From Arthrobacter sp. 9AX (GTDB taxonomy: Bacteria; Actinomycetota; Actinomycetes; Actinomycetales; Micrococcaceae), in contig NZ_LR733293.1 of NCBI RefSeq assembly GCF_902506095.1, positions 1,607,060 through 1,671,059 on the forward strand: a stretch of DNA of 64,000 nt. Reading direction: 5' to 3'. Position 1 is the first letter of the stretch; the number at the start of each line of letters is the position of its first letter. The notes below the pieces were generated by a model, which did not search any database, was not told the origin of the DNA, and saw only the letters and a program-made list of their open reading frames with translations. Below, piece after piece: positions 26,220-34,764 of this stretch. Made by a program: the position numbers and the translations under genes.

Positions 26220-27551
26220 ATGTCCACCGGCACCCCGTTGACCCGGATCGCCGAGCACCTCAGGCAACCCTTCCGCCGGAACGGCCGGCCCACCCGCCTG
26301 CACCCTTCCGCCGTCTGGGCTGAGGCCAGCAGCACCGCAGGCCTTGCCCTGGCCCCTGCCTGGCGAACCGCCAAGGCGGCCTGGCTCAAGCACGCCTGGC
26401 CCGTCCTTTCGGTGGTCAGCGTGCTGGGCTGGTCGGTCCTGGCAGCAGCCGTCCTGCTCTGGACCGCGGGCCAGGCTTACGGCTGGCAGGAGGCGAAGGC
26501 CGCCGCCGTGGCGGCCTTCGTGATGTTTGTCATTGCCGTCGGCTTCATCCTCGGCCGCTCCACCTACGGCGTGGTCCTCGACCTGGCCCGGACCCGCGTC
26601 GCCGTGGGCGACAACGCCGTGGGCAGCATCGCCGTCACCAACACCTCCAACCGCCCACTGCTGCCCGCCGCCGTCGAACTCCCGGTGGGCAACGTCACCG
26701 CGGTCTTCCACCTGCCACGGATGAAACCCCGGCAGGTCCACGAGGACCTCTTCACCATCCCCACCGCACGCCGTGCGGTGATCGTCGTGGGACCGGTGCG
26801 CTCAGTCCGCGCGGACCCGCTGCACCTGCTGCGCCGCCAGGTCCTGTGGACCGAGCCCGAGGACCTGTTCGTCCATCCCCGCACAGTGGCCCTCACCGGA
26901 TCCGCAGCCGGCTTCATCCGCGACCTTGAAGGCATGCCCACCACCGAGCTGTCCAGCGCCGACGTCTCCTTCCATGCCCTGCGGGACTACGTCCCCGGGG
27001 ATGACCGACGGCACATCCACTGGAAAACAACGGCACGGACCAACAAGCTGATGGTCCGCCAGTTCGAAGAGACCCGCCGCGCCCACCTCGCCATTTCCCT
27101 GTCCATCAACACGGACGAATACGCCTCGGAAGAGGAGTTCGAAATGGCGATCTCCGCCGCCGCCTCCATCGGGCGGCAGGCCATCCGCGAGCAACGCGAG
27201 CTGGACGTCCTCACCCAGAAGGGCCCGCTGCGCTGCGAAACCGGCCGGAACATGCTTGACGATATGACCAGGATCGTGGGGGCACCCATGCGGCGCACCG
27301 CCGTCGACCTCGCCAGGACGCTGGCCGATACAGTTCCCAACGCCTCCGTGGTGTTCTTTGTGGTGGGCAGTAACGTCACCGCCACCCAGCTCAGGTCCGC
27401 CGCCGCCTCCGTTCCGCCCGGGGTGCGCAGCCTCGCGGTCCGGGTGGAGGCCGGCGCCGCGTCCAGCAGGGCGAACATCGCCGACCTGACAGTGCTCACC
27501 CTGGGCGACCTCGCCGACCTCGGCATCGTTCTTCGGAAGGCGGCAGCATGA
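26220..27551 (+). CDS. DUF58-domain membrane protein
   Basis: A 443-residue protein with two adjacent membrane helices (about residues 58-85 and 92-118), a beta-rich segment, and the DUF58 signature RDYVPGDDRRHIHWKTTART near residue 255. A vWA-like fold follows. DUF58 proteins are the standard partners of MoxR ATPases. It starts 58 bp after moxR with GAAGG upstream of the ATG, and its stop overlaps the ATG of the transglutaminase-like gene (ATGA). The role is inferred as a membrane-bound adaptor for the MoxR chaperone. Confidence 0.93.
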   Translation: MSTGTPLTRIAEHLRQPFRRNGRPTRLHPSAVWAEASSTAGLALAPAWRTAKAAWLKHAWPVLSVVSVLGWSVLAAAVLLWTAGQAYGWQEAKAAAVAAFVMFVIAVGFILGRSTYGVVLDLARTRVAVGDNAVGSIAVTNTSNRPLLPAAVELPVGNVTAVFHLPRMKPRQVHEDLFTIPTARRAVIVVGPVRSVRADPLHLLRRQVLWTEPEDLFVHPRTVALTGSAAGFIRDLEGMPTTELSSADVSFHALRDYVPGDDRRHIHWKTTARTNKLMVRQFEETRRAHLAISLSINTDEYASEEEFEMAISAAASIGRQAIREQRELDVLTQKGPLRCETGRNMLDDMTRIVGAPMRRTAVDLARTLADTVPNASVVFFVVGSNVTATQLRSAAASVPPGVRSLAVRVEAGAASSRANIADLTVLTLGDLADLGIVLRKAAA

Positions 27552-30076
27552 CCTCCGCACCCGGCCTGCGCCCGCGCCCCACATCCGCCCGGCAACCGGC
27601 CCGCAGCGGCCGGCCATCCGGCTTCGAGGACGGCCAGCCGCTCTGGCATTTCCTGCTCGACGCCGGCGCCCTCACCGTACTCCTGGGGCTGGGCCTGCTG
27701 GGCTTCGGGCTCAGCTTCGGCGGCGATCCGTACTACCTCCTGTCCGGCTTCGGCGGAATCATCCTGGGCCTGGCCACCGGCGTCCTCAACGCGCACCTGC
27801 GCCTGGGACTGCTCATCACCTCGGCCCTGGCCCTCGGCGCCTACCTCGTGTTCGGGACGCTGCTCGCAGTACCGGATTCGGCCATCGCCGGCTTTGTGCC
27901 CACCCTGGACTCGCTCCGGATCCTCCTCCTGGGCATCGTGTTCGCCTGGAAGGACATGCTGACCGTCGGGGTGCCGGTGGGAACCGCCGGCGGCGTGTTG
28001 ATCGTCCCGTTCTTCAGTTCCCTGATCACGGCACTGGTGGCAGCAATCCTGACCTGGCGGGCCAGGACCCCGTACTTGCCGCTGATCCCTGTGCTGGTCC
28101 TCTTCGTCACCGGCATCGCCTTCAGCACCAATGCCGCCTTCCTCACCCTCGAGCGCGGCATCGGCCTGACAGTACTGGGCATCGCCTGGGCAACGTTCCG
28201 CCGGGACGCCCTGCGGATGGGCAGCACCCGGAAGGTGGCCGTCAACACCCCGCAAACGGACTCCGCCAGCGTCCAGCGGGCCCGGCTGCGCAGGCTGGGA
28301 ATGGCGGCCGGGGTGATCGCCGCGAGCGTGGCTGTTACCGCGGTGTCCGCACCGCTGGTGACCGCCGGGGGAGACCGGAAGGTCCTCCGGAACGTGGTGG
28401 TCCCGCCGTTCGATCCCAGGGACTACATCACCCCGCTTGCGAGTTTCCGCACGTTCGTCAAGGACAAAAAGGACGACACCCTGTTTGTGGTCACGGGGCT
28501 GCCGCGCGACGGCAGGGTCCGGCTGGGCGCCCTGGACGCCTTCAACGGCACCAACTACGCCATGGACCCCAACGGTTCCGGCAACTTCAGCAAGGTGGGG
28601 GATACCGAGTCCATCAACACGCTCGCCGACACCTCCGGAGTGGTCCCCACCAACGACTACTCCATCGGCATCACCATCGAGGACTACCAGGGCTTCTTTG
28701 TTCCCGGCGGCCGCAAGACCACCGGCATCAGCTTTGCCCAAAGTGCCTCCCCGGCCGCTTCCGGGCTCTACTTCAACTCGGGCACCGATACCGCAGTCAC
28801 CACCAACGGGCTGTCCAAAGGCGACTCCTACAGCGTGCAGGTCTCCGACCCCGTCAAGCTCGAACACGGCCAGCTGACGCAGTACGACTTCGCCAAGGTG
28901 TCCCTGCCGGCCCCCATCGAGGTGCCGCCGGTGGTTGGCTCGCAGGCCAACGACCTCTCGGCGGATGCCCCCACGGCCATCGACCGGGTCCGCCAGATCG
29001 AGGCCCACTTCCAGAAGACCGGCGCGTTCAGCAACGGCCTGGTCAGTGAGGGGCAGCTGCCCAGCGTCTCCGGCCACGGGTCGGCGCGCATCAGGAACCT
29101 CCTGACCGCCAAGCAGATGCTGGGCGACGACGAACAGTACGCCGTGGCGATGTCCCTGATGCTCCGCCACCTGGGCATCCCGTCCCGCGTGGTGATGGGT
29201 TTCTACCCCGAGCCCACCAGCCCGGAAAACGGGGCCGGCGAAGTGAAGATCACCGGCAAGGATGTCCACGCCTGGGTTGAGGTGGCGTTCGAGCGGGTGG
29301 GCTGGGTCAGCTTCGACCCCACCCCGCCCAAGGACAACGTCCCCATCCCGCCGGATCCCGAGAACAAATCCAAGCCCAAACCCCAGGTCCTGCAGCCGCC
29401 GCCCCCGCCGCAGGAACCCGCGGACCTGCCGCCGGACTCTTCGCCGGACGCCCTGGACGCGGACCAGAAAAAGAACAACCCCTGGCTGTTCTGGGGAGCC
29501 CTGTTGGGTGCCTTGGGTGTCGCCCTGATTCCGCTGTCCATCCTCGCGCTGCCGCTCCTGCTGATTGCGCTGCTGAAATCACGACGACGGAAGTCGCGTT
29601 TCCGCGACGGTGACCCTGCGCAGCGGGTCAGCGGAGGCTGGAGCGAGGTGGTGAGCCTCGCCACCGACATGGGGGCCGCCGTCGACACACGTTCCACGCG
29701 GCGCGAAAGCGCGGCGGTACTGGCCGAAGCGTTCCCTGCCAGCGGCGGCACCACCACCATGCTGGCCAGCCGGGCAGACGCATCAATTTTCGGCGCCGGC
29801 CAGCCCAGCGAGGACGAGGTCCGGGAGTACTGGACCATCGTTGACGGGTCGCTGAAGGAAATGACCGCCACCGTGGGATTCTGGCGCCGGCAGCAGGCGA
29901 GGTTCTCGCCCCGCTCGCTGCTCTCCGACGCGCGCACCCTCCTGCGCCGGGGCGGCGCCGGGCCGGCACTCCCGGCGCTGTCCTCCTTGAAGGGCTTCGG
30001 CCGCCGTCGTCCTGGAACAATCACGCAGGACACCACCACACAGGACACCACGACGCAAGGACCCAATAGCCAGTGA
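27548..30076 (+). CDS. Transglutaminase-like membrane protein (TgpA type) lacking the catalytic Cys
   Basis: An 842-residue protein with a block of N-terminal membrane helices (about residues 30-235), another near 255-275, an extracytoplasmic transglutaminase-like core (about 510-600), a Pro-rich linker, a last membrane helix (about 645-675) and a cytoplasmic tail. In active relatives the core has GxCxxFA, then H, then D. Here the segment is MLGDDEQYAVAMSLML, with Asp528 at the Cys position (codon GAC at 29129). His574 (DVHAWVEV) and Asp590 (SFDPTPP) are in place. The fold is kept but thiol chemistry should be lost, so a binding or scaffold role is likely. It corresponds to tgm of PFNA-type clusters and overlaps both neighbours by 4 bp. 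Confidence 0.9.
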   Translation: MTSAPGLRPRPTSARQPARSGRPSGFEDGQPLWHFLLDAGALTVLLGLGLLGFGLSFGGDPYYLLSGFGGIILGLATGVLNAHLRLGLLITSALALGAYLVFGTLLAVPDSAIAGFVPTLDSLRILLLGIVFAWKDMLTVGVPVGTAGGVLIVPFFSSLITALVAAILTWRARTPYLPLIPVLVLFVTGIAFSTNAAFLTLERGIGLTVLGIAWATFRRDALRMGSTRKVAVNTPQTDSASVQRARLRRLGMAAGVIAASVAVTAVSAPLVTAGGDRKVLRNVVVPPFDPRDYITPLASFRTFVKDKKDDTLFVVTGLPRDGRVRLGALDAFNGTNYAMDPNGSGNFSKVGDTESINTLADTSGVVPTNDYSIGITIEDYQGFFVPGGRKTTGISFAQSASPAASGLYFNSGTDTAVTTNGLSKGDSYSVQVSDPVKLEHGQLTQYDFAKVSLPAPIEVPPVVGSQANDLSADAPTAIDRVRQIEAHFQKTGAFSNGLVSEGQLPSVSGHGSARIRNLLTAKQMLGDDEQYAVAMSLMLRHLGIPSRVVMGFYPEPTSPENGAGEVKITGKDVHAWVEVAFERVGWVSFDPTPPKDNVPIPPDPENKSKPKPQVLQPPPPPQEPADLPPDSSPDALDADQKKNNPWLFWGALLGALGVALIPLSILALPLLLIALLKSRRRKSRFRDGDPAQRVSGGWSEVVSLATDMGAAVDTRSTRRESAAVLAEAFPASGGTTTMLASRADASIFGAGQPSEDEVREYWTIVDGSLKEMTATVGFWRRQQARFSPRSLLSDARTLLRRGGAGPALPALSSLKGFGRRRPGTITQDTTTQDTTTQGPNSQ

Positions 30077-31617
30077 GAGACGACGCCGGGCACTGCCCCC
30101 ATTGCCGGCAACCGCTCCGCGCCGGGGCTGCCTTTTGTGCAGCCTGCGGGGCGCCGCAGCCCAACCGGGCGGCGCGCAGCCTCGGCCAGCCCCGTCCGGG
30201 TGCTGATCCCCGCCCCGGTTCCCATGCCGCGCACCTGCCGGGGATTCCCGGTACTATCCCGATAGTAGAAAGGCCCCAGGCATTTGCCGCCGGGGGCGTC
30301 AACGCGGGCACAGGCCGGGGGAGCGCCGGCGGGTCCACCACGCAGGTGGGTGCCGGTCCAGGGGGAGGAACGGGAATGGCAGTGAATCTTCAGCTTGTTC
30401 CGGCTGCCGCGGGCAAGCGCCTCGGTGCTGCCGTCATTGACTGGCTTCCGCCCCTGGCAGTGCTGGTGATCACGTTTGCCCTCGGTTTCGCCGGCATCAC
30501 GCGGACCCGCAGCGGCGGCTTCATCATCTACGACACCGGGTCCCTGGTGCTGTTCGGCGGCATCGGACTGGGCCTGACCCTCGTGTACCTTTTCGTGGTG
30601 ATGGGCTGGGAAGCGCGGACGGGCAAGACCCCCGGCAACGTGCTGATGGGCATCCGCAGTGCAGACAACGACGGCTACGCCCCAGGTGCCGCTCCACTCT
30701 TCCTGCGCGGCCTGATCACCGGTGCCGGCATCCTGCTGACGCTGCTGGCCGCGATCCTGGTGGTGGTGTTCCAGTGGTTCGCCGCCGCTTTCATTGTCCT
30801 CGGCCCGCTGGTGCTGGTGGGCGCGGCCTGGGCTGTGGTGGTGGTGGTGTCCAACAGCTGGGACAAAAACGGCCGGCTCCGCGGCTGGCACGATGCTGCC
30901 GCGAAAACCCTCGCGTTTGACGTCAAGGCGGGCCGGAACCCCATCACCAGCGGCGGCATCCAGGGGCCCTACAGCTTCGCCCCGCTTGACCTGCCCCCGG
31001 TGCAGCAGGTGGTGTCCCCGGTGGCCGGCGCCAACGCGCCCAAAATCATGCGCGCTCAACCGCCCGCCCCCAACCCTGCGCCGCACCCGGTTCCGCCGGT
31101 CCCCGGCCCCGCCGGGCCTGCAGCTGCTCCTGTGATGGCCGTTCCGTTTGGGACCGCTCATTCCGGGGCTGTGCCGGCGGCAGCTCCGGTCCGGACCGTT
31201 CCGGAACCGCGCGTCCAGCAATGGCATGCGGACGACGACGTGGACCGCACCCAGGTGCGCGGCGGGCCGGCTGCGCCGGCACCGGTCGCAGTACTGCGGA
31301 TCAGGCTCGACGACGGCCGCGACTTCCAGCTGGACCGCAGCGTGCTGGTGGGCAGGAACCCCGTGGGCCAGGCCGGCGAGCAGCAGGCCCAGCTGCTCGC
31401 CGTCGACGACCCCGGCCGGTCCATCTCCAAAACCCACCTCCACCTGCTGACCGACGGAGCCGGGATCTGGGTGACGGACCGGAACTCCACCAACGGCAGC
31501 GCCGTCACCACCCCCGACGGCCACCGCACGCCCCTGCAGCCGGGTGTGCCCGCATTTGTCACCCCGGGATCCAGTGTCCATTTTGGAGACCGCACCTTTT
31601 ACCTAGGACAGGCATGA
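30073..31617 (+). CDS. Zinc-ribbon / RDD / FHA membrane protein
   Basis: A 514-residue protein from a GTG overlapping the previous stop. Cys8, Cys11, Cys22 and Cys25 form a zinc ribbon. After a flexible linker an RDD domain with about four membrane helices runs from roughly residue 110 to 290 (KRLGAAVIDWLPPLAVLVI, WEARTGKTPGNVLMGI, GWHDAAAKT). A Pro/Ala linker leads to a canonical FHA domain (about 405-505) with LVGRNP, SISKTHLHL and NSTNGS. The FHA domain should bind phosphothreonine on a partner, presumably one phosphorylated by the kinase encoded three genes downstream. It is membrane-bound with the FHA in the cytoplasm. The transported substrate or partner, if any, is unknown. Confidence 0.9.
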   Translation: MRDDAGHCPHCRQPLRAGAAFCAACGAPQPNRAARSLGQPRPGADPRPGSHAAHLPGIPGTIPIVERPQAFAAGGVNAGTGRGSAGGSTTQVGAGPGGGTGMAVNLQLVPAAAGKRLGAAVIDWLPPLAVLVITFALGFAGITRTRSGGFIIYDTGSLVLFGGIGLGLTLVYLFVVMGWEARTGKTPGNVLMGIRSADNDGYAPGAAPLFLRGLITGAGILLTLLAAILVVVFQWFAAAFIVLGPLVLVGAAWAVVVVVSNSWDKNGRLRGWHDAAAKTLAFDVKAGRNPITSGGIQGPYSFAPLDLPPVQQVVSPVAGANAPKIMRAQPPAPNPAPHPVPPVPGPAGPAAAPVMAVPFGTAHSGAVPAAAPVRTVPEPRVQQWHADDDVDRTQVRGGPAAPAPVAVLRIRLDDGRDFQLDRSVLVGRNPVGQAGEQQAQLLAVDDPGRSISKTHLHLLTDGAGIWVTDRNSTNGSAVTTPDGHRTPLQPGVPAFVTPGSSVHFGDRTFYLGQA

Positions 31618-32576
31618 ACCAACAGCCCGCAAGCGTTCCCTCCAGCATCAAACCGGGGGCAGAGCTCAGCCTGAGCGTCGGCCACGGGACGGACCGGGGA
31701 CTCCGCCGGGAGTTGAATGAGGATTCGTACATCGCCTCCGATCCCGTCTTCGCCGTGGCAGACGGGATGGGCGGCCACGAAGCCGGCGAGGTCGCCAGCG
31801 GGATGTGTGTCCGGGCCTTGGCATCGATTCCCCAGCTCACCACCGGCGAACGGACCGTCACCGCAGCTGTACTGCAGCAGTACCTGGTGAAGGCGGACGA
31901 CTCGATCCGCGAAGCAACCGGTGCCCGTGCCGGCACCACCCTGGCCGGTGCCGTCATCGTGGAGCAGATGGGCATGCCCTACTGGCTGGTGATGAACATC
32001 GGCGACTCCCGGACCTACCGCCTGAGCCAGGGCCGGTTCGAACAGATCAGCGTGGACCACTCCGAGGTCCAGGAACTCGTTGACGCCGGGGAGATCACGG
32101 CGGAGCAGGCCACCATCCATCCACGCCGGCATGTGGTCACCCGCGCACTTGGCACCGGCGATGAGACCGAGGCAGACTACTGGCTGCTGCCGGTGGAGGA
32201 GGGGGACCGGGTCCTGGTCTGCTCCGACGGACTCACGGGCGAACTCACGGATGAACATATCCACCGGATCCTCAGCACCGTGGGCCATCCCCAGGACGCC
32301 GTCGACGCCCTGATCCAGGCAGCGCTCCGCAGCGGCGGCAGGGACAACGTCACCGTCATTGTGGTGGACGTCCGGAACGTCCTGAACGACGCCGGTGCAG
32401 CCACCACGGCACCGCGCCCCGAACCGGCAGAAGACGGGATCACACTGCCCCGCACTGTTCCGGCCGAACCAGCAACGCCGGAAGCAGGAACCCCGGAAGC
32501 AGGCACCCCGGAAACTGGCACAGCGGCAACCGGGACGGCGGATGAGAGCGGGGAACCGGACGATGAGCGCCGCTAG
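31614..32576 (+). CDS. PP2C-family Ser/Thr protein phosphatase
   Basis: A 320-residue protein from ATG 31614, overlapping the preceding stop by 4 bp. The full PP2C metal-binding set is present: LNEDSYIAS, FAVADGMGGHEAGE, NIGDSRTYRL, VLVCSDGLTGEL and SGGRDNVTVIVV. The catalytic domain ends near residue 255. A Pro/Glu/Thr-rich tail with repeated AGTPEAGTPE follows and no membrane helix is seen, so it is cytoplasmic. It should reverse phosphorylation by the linked Ser/Thr kinase (equivalent to prpC in PFNA clusters). Confidence 0.95.
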   Translation: MNQQPASVPSSIKPGAELSLSVGHGTDRGLRRELNEDSYIASDPVFAVADGMGGHEAGEVASGMCVRALASIPQLTTGERTVTAAVLQQYLVKADDSIREATGARAGTTLAGAVIVEQMGMPYWLVMNIGDSRTYRLSQGRFEQISVDHSEVQELVDAGEITAEQATIHPRRHVVTRALGTGDETEADYWLLPVEEGDRVLVCSDGLTGELTDEHIHRILSTVGHPQDAVDALIQAALRSGGRDNVTVIVVDVRNVLNDAGAATTAPRPEPAEDGITLPRTVPAEPATPEAGTPEAGTPETGTAATGTADESGEPDDERR

Positions 32577-34764
32577 CTACATCCCCGGGACCTGGCTGGG
32601 CATACTGCGCTCCCGCACGGCTGTCCTCCTGGGGCCGGGCACCCGGCCGGCCCTTATTGCCGCGGTCTGGGACCTGTTGGAAAGCCGGCCGGAGGTGCAC
32701 GAGGTTCTCCACATGGTGACCAGCAGTTCCGGCGGATCCCTTGCCAACATCCCATCCTTTGGCATCCTTGATTTCGACGGCCCGCTCCGGGTCTTCCTGC
32801 GGGGTGACCTTGATGTAACGGTCCAGTCCTCCGGCGGCCCGCTGGAGCTGAACGGCCGGGACGTGACTACCTGGACCGAGCGGCGGCTCAATGATCCGGG
32901 GCTGTGCCGGCTGACCATCCCCGCAGCGGCCGGTGGGTTTGGCTATCCGCAGGAGTGGGCCCGGCCGGGTGTCGACCGGCCGGGAACCAACCAGCCGGGT
33001 GTCCACCAGCCAAGTCCTGATCAGCCACAGGGTGACCTGCCGGAATTGCCGCTCGGGGAAGGCGTGGTGCTGCTGCAGTCCCTGGCACTCACCCTCGGCC
33101 CAGGGACCAAAGCCGCTGCGGAGCCTGGTCCCGCAGCAGACCGGGCGGGTGTTTCTTCGCCGGTGGCCGCGGCCGCAGCCCCTACTGCCGCAGCCCCGCT
33201 GGGGTCGGCAGCCGCCGCAGTCCCTCTTGCCGCAGTCCCTCTTGCCGCGGCGCCGCCGACGTCAGCAACCGCTGCCCCGGCGGTGATCGAACCATCGTCC
33301 GGTGCGGAAGCCACTTCCGCCGCGTCCGTGCCGGTTCCGGCGCCCGCCGGCGAAGAGGCCCGGCAGCCGGATCCTCCCGGGATCACCGTGGCCCCCGAGC
33401 ATGGGGCCTCCGCCGAGACCGTTTACGCGGTCACCGATGAGGACTTCGACGTCGACGCTCTGGCAGGAACCCGCACCGGCACAGGGACTGGCGCGGCGGC
33501 AGAAACGGACACCGAGGCAGGGACAGGCACCGACGCGGGAAGTGCCGCGGAGGGAAGTGCCGCGGAGCCAGCAACCGGCACCGAAGCTCAAACCGCTGCC
33601 GGGGCGACAACCCCCACCGCGGCACCGGAGCCCGCCACGCCGAGTACAGCCGACCAGGTTGCGGCAGCCGAAATGACCAGCTCCTACGACCACCTCTGGG
33701 AGCGGACAGTGGTCCGCAGCATCGAAGACGCTGCCGTCCGCGAAGACCCGGAAACAGCACATGCGCAAACCCCTGGTCCGGGCCACGGGACCACTGGGCA
33801 GCGGGCCACCGAAGAGGAGAGGACTGCTAAGGGCGCCGGCGGAGAGCATGCGGACGGCGGCCCTGCAGTAGCGGGTGCACCCGCCACCCTTGACGGCCTG
33901 GACCAATCCCCGGCAGGGGCTGACTCGGTGGACCGCAAGGGGAAGGGGATCACGGAGACGCCACCCGCCGTCGCGCAGGACGGTCCGCCCGCACCATCAG
34001 GGCCCGCACCCGTTCCGTCCGCACCCGTTCCGTCCGCACCCGTTCCGTCCGCACCCGCGCCCGGCGGCCTCATCGACTCCGTGCCCTGGCGGACGCCGGC
34101 CGCACCCCCTGCGGTGCCCTCGCCGATGTTGTCAGCCGTACCCGCCGAACCGGCCCCAACCGCCGCCACAGCGGCCATGCCCACGCCCGGAACCGGCCCC
34201 GCAGAATACGACGGCGACCACGACGGCCAGACGGTGATGAAGGGCAGCCTGGGCAGGATGGCACCGGCGCCGGTCCGCGGGACGAAAGACACTGCCGCTG
34301 CCGCCGGGCCGCTGGTGCTGGCGCGGCTGTGCCCGCGGGACCACGCCAACCCGCCCACCAATCCCGCCTGCGCCACCTGCGGCGCGGGCCTGCTTCCGGA
34401 CGCCGTCCAGGTGGCCCGTCCACGCCTCGGACGGATGCGCATCTCCACGGGGGACGTGGTGGACCTCGAACAGTCGCTGGTGATCGGCCGGCAACCCTCC
34501 GTATCCCGGGTGCAGGGTGGGGAGATGCCCCGGCTGGTCCAGGTGGCCAGTCCCGGCGGGGATATCTCCCGCTCCCACGTGGAAGTCCGGCTGGAGGGCT
34601 GGCACGTGATGCTCTGCGATCTCAAGGCCACCAACGGCACCATCCTGGTGCGCGAAGGGCAGCCGCCGCGCCGGCTGGCCCAAAACGAGATGGCCATCCT
34701 GCTCGATGGCGACATCGCAGAACTGGGCGACAACATCTCGCTGCGCTTTGAGGAGATTCCGTGA
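32563..34764 (+). CDS. Large FHA-domain protein with low-complexity linker
   Basis: A 733-residue protein. The ATG at 32563 (GGGGAA upstream) is preferred; another in-frame ATG lies 21 bp earlier. It overlaps the phosphatase gene by 14 bp. Parts in order: a folded N-terminal domain of unknown type (about residues 1-115), a roughly 450-residue Ala/Pro/Thr/Glu-rich disordered linker, a zinc ribbon (LCPRDH ... CATC, near residue 590), and a canonical C-terminal FHA domain (LVIGRQPS, DISRSHVEVRL, KATNGTIL). It should read phosphothreonine made by the adjacent kinase. The long linker could let it bridge membrane-bound partners. No membrane helix is seen. Confidence 0.85.
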   Translation: MSAASYIPGTWLGILRSRTAVLLGPGTRPALIAAVWDLLESRPEVHEVLHMVTSSSGGSLANIPSFGILDFDGPLRVFLRGDLDVTVQSSGGPLELNGRDVTTWTERRLNDPGLCRLTIPAAAGGFGYPQEWARPGVDRPGTNQPGVHQPSPDQPQGDLPELPLGEGVVLLQSLALTLGPGTKAAAEPGPAADRAGVSSPVAAAAAPTAAAPLGSAAAAVPLAAVPLAAAPPTSATAAPAVIEPSSGAEATSAASVPVPAPAGEEARQPDPPGITVAPEHGASAETVYAVTDEDFDVDALAGTRTGTGTGAAAETDTEAGTGTDAGSAAEGSAAEPATGTEAQTAAGATTPTAAPEPATPSTADQVAAAEMTSSYDHLWERTVVRSIEDAAVREDPETAHAQTPGPGHGTTGQRATEEERTAKGAGGEHADGGPAVAGAPATLDGLDQSPAGADSVDRKGKGITETPPAVAQDGPPAPSGPAPVPSAPVPSAPVPSAPAPGGLIDSVPWRTPAAPPAVPSPMLSAVPAEPAPTAATAAMPTPGTGPAEYDGDHDGQTVMKGSLGRMAPAPVRGTKDTAAAAGPLVLARLCPRDHANPPTNPACATCGAGLLPDAVQVARPRLGRMRISTGDVVDLEQSLVIGRQPSVSRVQGGEMPRLVQVASPGGDISRSHVEVRLEGWHVMLCDLKATNGTILVREGQPPRRLAQNEMAILLDGDIAELGDNISLRFEEIP
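34006..34050 (+). repeat. Three exact 15-bp tandem repeats in the FHA gene linker
   Basis: The unit GCACCCGTTCCGTCC occurs three times in a row and encodes APVPS each time. Slippage would add or remove five residues in frame, changing linker length without breaking the protein. A similar pair of 15-bp repeats occurs around 33217-33247. Confidence 0.85.
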
